Below, piece by piece: positions 36,191 to 47,594 of a DNA stretch of 64,000 nucleotides. Both the position numbers and the translations under genes were made by a program. A model generated the notes under the pieces. It did not search any database. It saw nothing but the letters and a program-made list of their open reading frames with translations, and was not told the origin of the DNA. The stretch spans positions 208,526 to 272,525 of the forward strand of contig MU404111.1 of assembly GCA_022695795.1 (NCBI GenBank), written 5' to 3'. The stretch's first letter is position 1, and each line of letters begins with the position of its first letter. Origin of the DNA: Biscogniauxia marginata. Taxonomy: Eukaryota; Ascomycota; Sordariomycetes; Xylariales; Xylariaceae.

Positions 36191-36205
36191 CCCCCCCCCC
36201 CCCCC
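36191..36205. repeat. Run of 15 C
   Basis: Homopolymer just 3' of the stop codon of the small secreted protein gene (G15 on the sense strand). Confidence 0.9.
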
Positions 36206-36206
36206 A

Positions 36207-36843
36207 TTACATCACGGTCGGAGCAGGTGCCGCCAGTACGCTCACCGCCGCCGGCGCCCCAGGCAGCGTGCCGTTCTTCCAGCAGCTGAACGACTGGACC
36301 TTGTCCATGAAGTCGGTCGTGCTCAGGTCCCAGCCGTGGGTGTTCTCCTTGCTGAGCATAACGTACCCCGTGCAGTCGACCGAGGGATGGCAGACGTTTT
36401 GTGTCGCCTCGGAGCAGGGTATGCTAGTTTTACACGGGTCAGTAAAACCCCATCGTTCGTGGGGAGGGGAGGGGAGAAAGGAAAGGGGGGGGGATTATGG
36501 AAATGTAGTGGGGAGAGCGTACAGGTTTGCCAGGCAGACGGCGTCGTCGTCGAGGGGTGTCAACGTGCGAACCTTGCCGATCCATTCGCCGGGGAGGTCG
36601 TAGCACGTCTTCGGCACGTAGGGGCCCGGCAGACAGTCGCCGGATCCGAAGGGTTGGAGGCAGACGTTCGCCTAGAAAGGCCGTGTCAGCATGCAGGGCT
36701 CTTCTTCTGTCTCGTCTAGGTCGATCACTATGCGATAGATGGGGAGGACACACTTTGATCTGGCACGAAGAGGCCGTGGGCGCCGCGAGGGCACCAACGA
36801 AGGAGGTCGCGAGCAGGATGAAGGACTTGGTAGAGAACTGCAT
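36207..36843 (-). CDS. Small secreted cysteine-rich protein
   Basis: Three exons: 36843-36754, 36671-36523 and 36423-36207, giving 151 residues. The introns (82 and 99 nt) preserve phase, and the spliced frame avoids the stops and Arg-rich shadow frames of unspliced reading. It has a clear signal peptide (MQFSTKSFILLATSFVGALA, then AP). The mature part has nine cysteines, in phrases such as NVCLQPFGSGDCLPGPY, KTCYDLPGEWIG, IPCSEATQNVCHPS and DCTGYVML. No known fold or family is recognised. Size, secretion and Cys content fit the broad class of fungal secreted proteins that includes candidate effectors, antimicrobial proteins and wall proteins. The TGTGTG-rich, CT-poor leader offers no regulatory clue. 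Confidence 0.8.
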
Positions 36844-37919
36844 TTTGAACTTTTTGAGTTAAAAGAGCGACTGGTGGTGAGATCTTTTTTTTTGTGTGTG
36901 TGATTGCAAATGAATGAATGTTCTACGATATGGGACAGAGACTCGTTGGTTTCCTTTCAAACGACGACGCTGTTATCGATCTATATAGGTAGATATTTCG
37001 GGGAGCAAGGACAATGCCTCCGAGCATGGTATCTTGTAGTGTTGGTGGATTCAAGGGAGAAGGCGAGGCTGAATGGGAACATACCAACACCGCGATTCTC
37101 CGTGGTGATTTCATTTCATTTCTCGAGATCATCACTGCAGTTGGCTGGCGCACAATGTGATAGAATTCACTTTCCGGTAACCTAGACCTTGTCATGATTG
37201 GTCTGTGTTCAGCCCCAGGAGCGTAGAGGATCCCAACACGATGGTTCGAGAATCCTACTTACCCCAACGTCTAAGCTTAGGATCCTAGCAGCCTAGTTCA
37301 CGTCCGCCGCCTTCATTGTGCATTATATTTAAAATTAGCTACGTAGTGGGATCGGTTATGAGTATTGGATACTGGGAGATTATCAGCATTCAAGGAGCAG
37401 TCGGCACCTAGGCCCAAGTCCCCAATCTATATCCCTTTGGAAGTAGAGTATCTTAGAATCATCGAGACAGCTAGGGCGGTCTAATCCGACATCTATAAGA
37501 GGTAGTTCTTATTCATTTGACTCAGATCCATAACCAGAACTATCTATGTAAATAGCTTTGTTCTTCGTGCTCATCTACATTGATAGAACACAATGAGATT
37601 TCATTAATTTCATACTCAAACCTCACGAGAAGCACTAGCAGACTATGAATATGAGAGCAACCGTACTAATTTTAAACTCCTCTAGTACACCCTGACGAGG
37701 ACATTCATACATGGTCATTTATCCCTTGCATCAACCACATTTAACCGTGAACCAATCTGTCGGGATTCTAATCGTCAAGGATGCTGCACCAACAACCAGA
37801 CCCCCAGGGGGGAGGGGGAATCAGGCGCTTAGTTATATAATAACATTTTCAATGCTACGCGAGTGTCATCACGCATTCCTTGTATCATGTGCAAAACAGT
37901 GCTATATCAGGAGCGAAGT
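36844..37919. other. Intergenic, no gene seen
   Basis: Upstream of the secreted protein gene and downstream of the methyltransferase gene. AT-rich with dense stops. Confidence 0.5.
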
Positions 37920-39678
37920 TCACGCCGTCGCCACCTGCGGTTTCCGCGCGTATATATATGATCTGGGATAGCTCAGCAAAAGGAAAGGAAGAAAGCGCAT
38001 GTGCGACGATATACTTACACGGTGAGGTACGCATGCATATTCAGATCCCTAAAGTCCCTCTTCACCTCCTCGACGAACTCCCTCACCTGCGCAGGGGACA
38101 TGCCCAGAATGCCGAGGACCTTGAGGCTCATGGCCTCGAGGCCGGCGATCATGTCCTCCTGGAAGTACAAGGAAACAGTCTTGTAGTGGCGGCCTTTGGC
38201 CCAGGGGCTCGTCGGCCAGTAGTAACGCCTGTCGACGATGCCCTCGAAGCCGGCCTCGGCGAAGTAGCGCCCGTAGTGCTGGACGTTGCTCCAGGAGCGG
38301 CCGAGCCGCTGCACGCCCTCGAGCATCCGCTCGTTCCAGCGGTACAGCGCGGACTGCGTCGGTGGCTCGCCGATCCAGTTCATCGGGAACAACGCGTCCT
38401 GGAGCTCGATGTAGCCCCCGGGCGCGAGGTGCTCGAACGCATGCCGTATCACCCGCCCCGGGTCATTGAAGCAGCTCATCAGCGCTCGGCCATGCACGAA
38501 GTCGAACGGCTTGCTGAACGTCCACTCGTCCTCCGCGTCATCTATTTCGAATCGACAGTTCTCTGGCAAGCTGGGGAAGAGGTTTCTAGGTTAGTACTGT
38601 CGAGAAAATAGTAAAGGATATCCGGTGCGTTGCCAGGAAGAGAAGTTAGAGGCCGGGCTTGACGTACTATTGTGGCTGTATGGGACTCAAATCTGTTCCG
38701 GTGACTTCTGATTCCGGGTTTTTGATAGCTATGGAGTTGGCATCAGCTACGGAAGGTAATCTTACGAGGGATTCGCGGCAAGTCATACCAAATTCTATAG
38801 CCCAGATACCAGTTCCTGACAAATCGTCAACAAGATGCCTCCCAGAGGGTGCGAGGCTACACGAACCTGTTGCGATATCCAATACCCGTCCGGGGTTCTC
38901 CGGGAGGGGGCATAAGTGGAGTTTACCCCCTATTGAGATAGTGAAGAGCTGATGCTGGAGGTCTGAAACCGACGTCTGGTTAGCAACTTAAGGCCGAGGA
39001 GGATTCTACTCGCGGGCCTGCTGGGCCTACTCACCGAGACGTTCTTGTTCCGCCTGAAAGAAAAAAGATTCACCAAATCAGACGCGGGCAGAGCTAGCGA
39101 AACGGTAGAAGCAAAAGGGCTCGCTCACGTACCGAGTCATTCGGTAAGAAATACCCTATATAGTCGGGGGGTTATCGAGTTAGTGACCACCACTACGACA
39201 CTATGCAGCAAGGTTACGAAGTCGAACGGGCGTGCCATACTGCCTTCCTTGTATCTATGGTACGTCCGTCCGTTCTCCTCGACGAAATTGTATATGCTCG
39301 AACGCAGCGACCCGGTCGAAGATCTTTGCAAAAAGAAGAAGAAGAAAAAACCATCACTCGTTAATCAAATCAATCCAAGTTTGACGCTCGTGACACCACC
39401 TCACCTCCACGTTCAACTTCATTTGGCTACCAAGCTTCCTCTTACCTTATGCTCTCTGCGATCGAAACGGCCTCCTGCGACAGGTAAGCAGTGCGCTATT
39501 CCGGACTCTACTCAGCAACATGGTGACTAAAACATACTGTTTCCGTCGTGTCTTGATCGATAGATGGCAAAGACGGGGTTCTGTCTCCGTCCCATGGTTG
39601 GAAGCACCCGTCTTGTCCTGCCGCCTCCGTCTGAGCGGATGCAGCAGGAGGTGCTGAGGATGTCGGTTCGGGGTCCAT
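37920..39678 (-). CDS. LaeA/UMTA-like SAM-dependent methyltransferase, ten exons
   Basis: Hand-spliced exons: 39678-39538, 39474-39446, 39323-39241, 39155-39133, 39053-39035, 38962-38867, 38815-38789, 38728-38668, 38570-38019 and 37962-37920; 357 residues, in phase throughout. Joining them yields an unbroken family signature: NFVEENGRTYHRYKEG, RYFLPNDSAEQERLD, the SAM motif I RVLDIATGTGIWAIEF, then SEVTGTDLSPIQPQYLPENC, FDFVHGRAL and APGGYIELQD, ending HAYLTVSYIYARKP. This is the methyltransferase group around LaeA, a nuclear regulator of secondary metabolism; most relatives are uncharacterised. Exons of 29, 23, 19 and 27 nt are unusually small. Exon 3 has an alternative acceptor at 39296 that removes nine residues. 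It is not LaeA itself on this evidence. Confidence 0.85.
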
Positions 39679-40415
39679 ATGAATGTCGTGGTACAAGAGA
39701 GGGGGGTTTGGAGTTGGGGGTCAGAAAGTAGCGGCAGAGAGTAATCGATCTTATACAGGAAATTTATAATCCGTCTTTTTTTATCTCCCCCCGGTCCTTA
39801 TCCCCGCATAATCGCGTTAGGACTGAGTTATCCCAAGATAGTATTGTCTCGATTTCCAACATCATCGGATAAGAAGATGGTAAAGATGCCGAGACTAGAT
39901 ATATATGAAATCGACACAAGGGAGAAGGAGAGTCAGGAGAAAATTGGATAAATAAAAAAGCCCGATTCTGACCTTTTCCCCATCTTTGAAGAAGGGGACT
40001 TATTACTGACAGCTGAAAATCAAATAATCAGGATACGTATAGAAGTGGCGTTATGTACGATATCACGCCAGGTCCAAGATAGACAGCAGTAGCGGGAGAT
40101 TCTACAACGAGTTGTGCCGCCGGTAGCTCAGCGATCCTTCTACATTGCTTATCCTTCTACTAGACAGGGGTTCTCTCGATGGCAGGCTGCACGGGGCCCC
40201 ACGATAACTCCCATACATATGTTGGGGGGCGTACCATGATAGGCTGGCTTCCCGGACGATGCGTCCCGGTGCTAGTTTTGGTCTTCCTTGCCTCGTCTCC
40301 TCAGGCTGCCAGGGAGAGTGAAACCGATTTTATTATTGTCTTTGTCTTTTGCCGGTTGACTTCTTCTTTTTAGGTTACATTGAAACGATACGTATGTACA
40401 ACTAACGCATTGAGA

Positions 40416-40436
40416 CCCCCCCCCCCCCCCCCCCCC
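40416..40436. repeat. Run of 21 C
   Basis: Homopolymer C21 in intergenic DNA. The true length may be uncertain in any assembly. Confidence 0.9.
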
Positions 40437-40745
40437 ACAAACACATGCCACGAGGTTGTATCGACATGGATCTTGGTATGACGCTTTAGTGGCCAGTCAG
40501 CAGGTCGTACTGTATGCGTGTCCACCGGGTACGTTGTAGTAAGCAGAGACGATACCGTACGACGCGAGCTGCTATTGTGGCAGGTCGCTTGACCACCATT
40601 ACGCGAATCTCGGCTCCAGAGCTGTAAGGCAGATCGACAGGGCGACTGATAACAACTGCATCCAGGTAGTCGGGTCAACGTCACAGACGACTTGCGGCTC
40701 GTGGAACAAAGGACGTATCCATATGCTTAAATAAATGTCTGTGAC

Positions 40746-40785
40746 AATGCGATGCAATGCGATGCGATGCGATGCGATGCGATGC
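40746..40785. repeat. Eight copies of the pentamer (G/A)ATGC
   Basis: Tandem pentamer with two AATGC variants among GATGC units. Non-coding microsatellite. Confidence 0.9.
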
Positions 40786-41050
40786 TAAACTAAACCAAAA
40801 ACCCCCTAATCAACAAATGAGAAGGGCCACACACCCGAGACGGTCGGGCAATGCGGCAAAGTCTAGACGTCTAATATACGATACATGAAAAATGATACTA
40901 CCCTCTCAGGTGTATATGCTTAATGCCCTTTCGATCTGTCATGCCTCGATGACAAAACGCCATGCCAAGAGCCCCCAACCAGTTTCGTTACATCATGATA
41001 TATATAATGGTACACATTCAAAATTCCCACGCTTTATACCGTCTCTTTAT

Positions 41051-42301
41051 CTATCCCCTTGCTTCGTCCCAGTCGGACCAGCGCTTCACGACTTCATCAA
41101 CCATGGCGATGCCCTCCCTGGTCGCTTCGACTTCGAACCACTCCTTGTGGGCTTTCCCACAGGCCTTACAGGGCGCCTTGTCGCTGAGGCGAAGTCCGGC
41201 GCCTGCCAGTTCGAGATGTACCAGGCGTTCGACCTTGTGGCTGTGAGGCATCTTGCGGGGTGTCGATGGCTGGCTCGTTGGGATGTGTGGGTAATAACGA
41301 ATGAGTGAGAGGTTATAGCCACACTGTCGCGTCCATTCGTTGAGACGGCGCTGTACGTTCGAGGCGCGTCCGATCTTCAGGAGGATCGTCTTCTTCGACG
41401 AGCCGGTCTTGCTTGACTTTTTGGCGAACGACTCCAGAACATCGCTCGGTCGTCGTTGGCGCGCTTCGGGGCGCGAAGGCGGGGTTAGCAGGCTTCGGGC
41501 TGCTTCGGCGGCGGGAGTAGACGGATGGTCTTCGGGTGTCAGCCAGAATATATAGATATAGCCTGGCTCGTCCTGTTGCGACACCGGTTTCGCGAGCTCC
41601 GTCATGAGTTGCGACGCGGTTTGGGGCGAGGCCGTGGGTGGTATCAAGGAGAGATACTGAGACGTCTGCGATGTGGCAGATTGCGCCGACGATTTCTTCG
41701 ATGCCGCGAGGCTTGGTCGAGGGCCATTGGAAGAGGGCGCGAGGTGCTGGCTTCCGGGCGGCTTGGTAGCGCCAGGTCGCGCAGGCGCACTCTGAACTGG
41801 TTTGGGTTGTGGCCTTGTCGGCCGCTCGTCTTCTACTTCGGGTTCCTCTAGGATTCTAAAGCAGCAGCAGAGGGACCATCCCTTCTTGGCTTCCGGCTTG
41901 TGCTGCGTGACGGCTGCGTTGCTAGGTTGAACGGAGTAATGCGCCTGTTTCCGCCTGCGTTTCTCTGCCTCGGCGATGCCGAGCTTGTCGACGAGAACAT
42001 CAAAGCTCTCCCGGTTTTCCAGAATGGGCGTCGTCCTGGGCCCAGGACTGGATTTTGCAGAAGCGCTCGCCTGGTCCTTGTGCTGCCAACAGTACTGCTC
42101 GGGATCACTTGGATCATCGACACGAAGTTGATTGGATCGCTTTTTCGCAGCTTTGGCAGAGAGAGGAGAAGCATCCGGAGTGGCAATCAGGGGTCGGCGA
42201 CACGGACGACCGTTGGAGGTGATGCCTCGGCATGTCGTTCCCGGGTTCTTGGAGTCTGCGCGAGCCATCTGGGACTCGGGGGTGTTTGGAATGAAAGGCA
42301 T
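41051..42301 (-). CDS. T5orf172 (DUF1766) domain protein
   Basis: Single exon, 416 residues, starting at ATG 42301. Near the N-terminus, TCRGITSNGRPCRRPL and, further on, YCWQHK form a C-x7-C...C-x2-H arrangement that may bind zinc. The middle is Ser/Pro/Lys-rich. From ~247 the T5orf172 domain begins (GYIYIFWLTPED), with KTILLKIGRASNVQRRLNEW and the conserved ERLVHLEL. A CKACGKAHKEWFEV segment supplies another Cys/His cluster before the end (DEVVKRWSDW). T5orf172 domains are related to GIY-YIG nucleases (GYIYIF corresponds to the first motif, KIGRA to the second) and occur in phage and many fungal proteins whose role is mostly unknown. Nuclease activity here is not demonstrated. Confidence 0.85.
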   Translation of the reverse strand: MPFIPNTPESQMARADSKNPGTTCRGITSNGRPCRRPLIATPDASPLSAKAAKKRSNQLRVDDPSDPEQYCWQHKDQASASAKSSPGPRTTPILENRESFDVLVDKLGIAEAEKRRRKQAHYSVQPSNAAVTQHKPEAKKGWSLCCCFRILEEPEVEDERPTRPQPKPVQSAPARPGATKPPGSQHLAPSSNGPRPSLAASKKSSAQSATSQTSQYLSLIPPTASPQTASQLMTELAKPVSQQDEPGYIYIFWLTPEDHPSTPAAEAARSLLTPPSRPEARQRRPSDVLESFAKKSSKTGSSKKTILLKIGRASNVQRRLNEWTRQCGYNLSLIRYYPHIPTSQPSTPRKMPHSHKVERLVHLELAGAGLRLSDKAPCKACGKAHKEWFEVEATREGIAMVDEVVKRWSDWDEARG

Positions 42302-43470
42302 TGTGTTCAATTGTGTCAATGCTGTCTATAAAAATGCGCTCGAGTCAAGTCGAGAGTCTAATAAGTTCTATTGCAATGTAGCAAAGAGCGTGCGGGTGCG
42401 GGTGCGGGAGCTGGAGCTGAAGGAAGAGAGCGGACTTGCTGGGAGGATGGACGACTAAATAAAAGATGGTATAATTCTACAACTGGACTTCATACACCAC
42501 TCACACGCACGCTCGCACTCAGACTACCATTCAGGCATGAGAGAAGGAAAGAAGGAAAAAAAGAAGACGCACTCGGAATGGTCCTGACGCGGTGCCACGT
42601 ACAATTCCAGAAAAGTTTGGGTGTCGGAGGGGTTGGCGGGTTGGTTAGTCGCTTGGTTGGTCGCTTCAGAGGTTCATCTCCAGGTACGAAACACGGTGGG
42701 GCGTCGGTGGGGAACGAGTTGCCGGTGGGAGGACTCCCGTGTGGCTCAAATGTGGCAGAGCAGTGGCTTGACACGTGCAAATATCCACACCTCGGGCACC
42801 AGCACCGGCCAACACAGCCCATCCCCTGCATCGTACATCACCCGGCTCACCAAGTGACCAACGACCCGACCAACGACCCGACCAACACCCTCGAACAACT
42901 CGACCAACAGCTTGCCCGATTCGGCGCTCTGCCTCGCTCTGCCTCACTCTGACGGAGGAGCCCATGGTGAACAGGCGCGCGGTTCCCACTGTTCCGCTAT
43001 TCCGCTGTCCCACGAATCCTCTGACCTGGAAATCACCGTCATGTGAGTCGACAACTCTTGTTGCTCAATGCTTGCTCGATGCATTCCCACCCAAGCATGA
43101 CATGACATCGATCCACCGCTGGGCTGCAAGGGACCAGCCCTACGTTTTGTGAAACAGGTGGACGGTGCTGATTGCACAACATGAAGAGCACAGGGGGAAC
43201 TCCTGGTAACCTATGAGTGTCTCTATACTCCATCATCGTCTCTGTATTGGATCGCAACCTATGCACGTTGGGAAGAAACCGCGCGTCTCGCCTTACAACT
43301 CGACACTCTCTAGCATCTAGCAAGTTTCTCCGTCTCTCCCTAGGTATGCTCGCTGGTTGTGGGCTCGAACGACAAAAGAACAAAACACTTGTCTCCTGAG
43401 TCACAAAATCCTCATTACATCATTAGTAGAGGGCATCGTGTCGCATACCCTACCTGCATATCGTACATGG
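42302..43470. other. Intergenic, no gene seen
   Basis: 1.2 kb holding GTTGGTCGCTT-like repeats (42640-42670) and two and a half copies of the 12-mer ACCAACGACCCG at 42857-42886. Long open frames on the plus strand here are low-complexity and not supported. Confidence 0.5.
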
Positions 43471-46038
43471 CTACGCATCGCCGTTCGCCGGCTGCTTCTT
43501 TTTCCTTACATCGACCCATCCCATGCCCCAAGACGCTATGAAACTTACTGCTGCCGCTGCAACCATCACATAACAAACCGTGTCAAAACTTCTAGCAAAA
43601 GCCCTCAACACTCCATCCAATTCTGGGCTTCCAGGAGGTACCAAGTTACGCACAGCTTCTGCGCTCCCGCCGGCAGCCATTGCCGCGGCCGGGTCCACAG
43701 ACGGTGCGAGTTCCACGATTGCCTGGCTGAGCGTCTCCGTAAAAATGGTGTTAGCGACGACGACAAAGACAGCCGCCAGGAAGTTCTGGCAGAACACCAG
43801 AAAGGCAATGCCTATTGCGCTCTGCGAGGGCGGTAGTGCGTGCTGGATCGCAATGACACTCTAGCGATAACGTCAGTTAGTTATATACAACATACTATAT
43901 AAGATAGAGTAGAACAAACCGGCTGAACACCACACCCTCGCGCGCCGTATAGGATTTGGTAGCCGATCCACCTTGCTGTCTCGGTGTACGGACTCCAGGT
44001 CGAGATCAACCCAGCCGCCACTGCAGTCCCTGCGCCAGCAAAAAGGGCCCAGGGCAGGTAGTAACCAAGTCGGGTAACTAGCAAATAAGTTAGTCATTAT
44101 TCTCTACCTATGCCTCTGCCGCTAATCAGGGGGACATATAAGTTGGGGGACTTGGACTTACTTAAAACACCCGAAAGGATGATAAGCGCCAACTGTGACA
44201 AAATACTCGGAAGCATATAGACACCGCTCAGTGTCGCAGTGGCTCCTTTAACAGACTGGAAGTAAATAGGCATGTATTGACTGCCGACGAAGACCGTGGT
44301 CATCAAGCAAGAGAATTGGATGTTGCTCGTCCATACAACCCGCTTCTTTATCATTGAAAATGGTATCATGGCCCTGTCCCCGATCCGAGATTCCCATATC
44401 AAAAACACAATGCCCGTTGCAACTGCGCCGCAGAGCAAGCCAATAATAGTGGCAGAACCCCATGGCATTCCCTCCGACCCGTATTGCAGGGCCAGCAGTA
44501 GCATGATGGCTGCTGGTGCAAAGAGCGCGAAGCCGGGGAGGTCCAGTTGGGGAAGGAGCCGGCGCATGAGGGCCCATGACGCCTTGGGTTTGATAATTTG
44601 TTCGGGGACGTGCGTAAATACGATCAGGACTGCAGCGACAGCACCGGCTGGGAGGTTAATGTAGAAACCTTGGTATGTTAGTATCGCGCAGGAATGATGG
44701 CCATTAGGGACCGGAATAATGACTTACACCAACGCCAAGTCGTATATTCCGTCAACGCGCCTCCGATCAAGGGTCCGACAACAAGGCCGAGTTGGCCGAC
44801 TATTGCCAAATGTTAGGCATAAACTCAGCTAGCAAAAGAAACCGGTATAGGCAACTTACACGCAAGCAACAAACCAGTATAGACTATCAGGACCCAATAT
44901 TAGCAAGGGAAACTACTCGATGTTGTCCCCGAGATAACTTACCTGGACGTTTCTCCAGAGGCACGGCACCGGCTATAACACTCAAGGCTCCATTTTGCAA
45001 TCCAGAACCTCCGATCCCAGCGACAGCGCGACCTAATATGAACATTGTCGACGAAGTTGCGACACCGCAGAGCAGAGACCCAACTTCAAAGAGGAAGAAA
45101 AATCCAAGGAAGGTCCATTTCGAGGGGAGATGAGTATATAACTTTCCCGTCAGAGGTTGCAAAGCGGCACTATAAGGCAATATGCCGTCAGCATACGGGG
45201 TAGAATCGCCCGGGGGCTTCGTAGGCAAGGGAGAATCAGGAACATACCTTGAAAGTTGATATGCACCACCATACCAGCCAACATCTGCCAGACTATGGAA
45301 GTCACTTGTGATTTGCGGTGTAGCCTATAAAAGTCAGCTTTATGCACGTTCGAAACTCCTGGCCGGATATTAGCCATGAACCTTGGAACTGCTCACCGTA
45401 CTAATGATAGAATTATCCAACAGGAGCAGGAAAAAGACTATCGTTGTGCTGATTAGGACAGCGGCCAGTTTCAGCCCCTCGATATAATCACCACTCTCGT
45501 CACCTTCCTTTGGTTCAGCATCGTCTTCTGTTGAAGATGAAAGCTTCGGGCTGTCATATTTTTCTCCAAGTCTCGGTCCCTGCTCCGGCATGGTTGCTAG
45601 CTCCGTCACATTTTGCTCTCGCACCACCGCTCTCGGAGGCTCGTCTATGAGCGTGGCCATCGACCGATGCCCCTCTGGTGTCATATACGGCGGTGTCTCG
45701 TTGAACTGCGGAAATGACGGGGGCTCATTCATTGTTGGTAATACCGGCTCCTCTCTCAATGATTCTCGCGACGGTGGTTCGCTCAATGCCGGCAACGACG
45801 GAGGGCCTCGTAATGCCCATGGTGCTAGCGACCCTAATACCGAAGTCGGTAGGGAGTCCTCCAGCATTAACCACGATAACCGTTGCCCGCCTCGCAAGCT
45901 TGTGGGTGATGAATCTCCCGATACTGTCCATGCCGATAACTGACTCCGTAGTTCGATTGGGGGTAACCGTAATGGAGGCAGCCGGGGTATTGACGACGAC
46001 GAACAGGTCGTCTGTCGACTCGATGGCCTCCGCTCCAT
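43471..46038 (-). CDS. MFS multidrug/toxin exporter, DHA2 (14-TMS) family
   Basis: Eight exons: 46038-45397, 45324-45248, 45169-44943, 44883-44860, 44799-44728, 44668-44162, 44077-43920 and 43860-43471; 698 residues. All introns are 59-84 nt and in phase; exon 4 is only 24 nt. The first ~185 residues are an unusual cytosolic tail rich in Pro, Ser and Glu with repeated phrases such as LPALSEPPS and LPTMNEPPS. Membrane segments follow, with DHA2 hallmarks: [13 protein letters not shown] (segment 1 motif), [42 protein letters not shown] joined to CFYINLPAG, and the late [19 protein letters not shown]. These transporters export drugs, toxins or secondary metabolites by proton antiport. The substrate is unknown, and no biosynthetic enzyme adjoins it. 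Confidence 0.92.
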
Positions 46039-47558
46039 GTTTACCGAATTGAAGGTAATGCGACGGCGGGTTGTGACGAAGGCGACTGCCTTGATTCAGC
46101 CGACCCCAGGGGAGAGGGGGGGATAAAAAAGATACGACGTTCGCTATATGCTAACCATCGAAGCAGCAGCAGTTATTCAAAACGATAATGCTATACCTAC
46201 TTAGTCCAGTATTATATATTTATATGATATGTATTAAGTAGGCTCTTAATACGTATTTGTATTGGTTCAATATCCCAACTCTCTTCGGCAGGGGTATCCT
46301 TTTATCTCTTTTTGAGCTGAAGAATGCAAAGAAACGGGAAAGGGAAGTCTTGGCTATGGCAGCGATTTAAAAGGACCAAGGTAAATTATACTGCACGGCC
46401 AGGGTTGTTTATTAGATCCAGTAGAGAAGAGTCAGATTGGGAATAAACCGCTTGTAATACATAGCCAGCAACGGAAGGGCGTGGGCGTGTGTGTGTACGA
46501 CGAACGCCGGGGAACCGAACCCCGAAGTCCATGCCCGGAGGTGGGCACGAACGAACAGAAAACCGACTTCAACCACTTACTAAGAATCCTTATTAGTCCA
46601 AGGCAATTGCGCGTGCGACATACCTAACTACCTTATGTACAGAGTGGCAATGTCTTCTAGGCACGGTTGACCAGGAGGAGAAAAAAGAACTAACCAACAT
46701 ACCTGCTAGCGTTAACAAAGGTCCTCTACCTTAGGTGCCCATCGTGAGCCCTTTTGCTTGTTTCCATAATACTTATTTTCTTTGACTATCATCGAGCGTC
46801 AGCCCTGCGCCTTCAACTACGCCCGCGCTGTTCGGGGCCGTTTACTAAACCCGCTGAATATGTAGGTAGGTACCTATTATATAAAATCCGCGGAGCCTTG
46901 TTGCTAAGTTTGTTCAGTCCGCTACTAGAGTAACTGCCTTAAGATACGACGGTTTGGCTTCTTACATACGCTGGGATCGCTACCTGGAATACCGTTTGCT
47001 GGTGATCTCTTAGGGTAGGGCCATCTAGCTAGCCTCTCTCTCGGTGCCTGTCAGCTGTAGAAAACCACGTTTTTTTTTCTCTCAGATAATTACTACGTAT
47101 GTCGTCCTGCGTGGAACTTTTTTACGTTTATCCTTATTTGGGGTACGATCGTCGCGATGGGCTAAAGTTGCTAGGTTATGAGATATGTACCTAGGTAGTT
47201 ACTATTTGGAGAAACTTATTTTTGAAGGTTGCATGGAAGAAAAGCAAAGAAAGAAAGCGAGAGAGGGCGGAATTTGTGATGAATCCCGTGGCCGAATCCC
47301 GGACATACTGCGGGTGTTTTTTCTTTTTTTCTAACGTGAAGATGGTGATGTCTGCTTGCTACCTAGAGGTATGGCCGGATGGACGGGGTGGGACAGAATG
47401 TAGGAACGGACCAAGCCACGCACCGTTAGAAGAAAAAGGCATATCAGGTAAGATACCTAGGGTTAGGTGTATATTATGGTAAGTATGGGTGAGAGAGGTT
47501 TAGTTACCCTTGTCGTAAATAACTACGTACGTAATGTAATTAGTATGTACCTTATGTA

Positions 47559-47594
47559 GGTATGTATATAGGTATGTATATAGGTATGTATGTA
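47559..47594. repeat. Three copies of GGTATGTATATA-like 12-mer
   Basis: Two exact GGTATGTATATA copies and one GGTATGTATGTA, inside a longer TAGGTA-rich stretch. Confidence 0.85.

Larger units (their letters stand above)
39679..41050. other. Intergenic with simple repeats
   Basis: 1.4 kb upstream of the methyltransferase gene and downstream of the T5orf172 gene. It contains a 21-C run and a GATGC array, both listed separately. No gene seen. Confidence 0.5.

Noticed and set aside
40115..40190. tRNA-like TAGCTCAG string
   Set aside because: No matching acceptor stem, anticodon arm or T-loop around it.
42371..42952. 193-codon plus-strand frame between the T5orf172 and MFS genes
   Set aside because: Low-complexity, repeat-derived, no recognisable domain; likely chance in GC-rich promoter DNA.
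35356..46038. Secondary-metabolite gene cluster (methyltransferase plus exporter)
   Set aside because: No polyketide synthase, peptide synthetase, terpene or prenyl enzyme in the window, and the intervening genes are unrelated.
46508..46547. Hairpin pair as a tRNA T-arm/anticodon arm (minus strand GGGTTCGGTTCCC)
   Set aside because: The T-loop lacks the invariant A, and no acceptor or D-arm can be paired.
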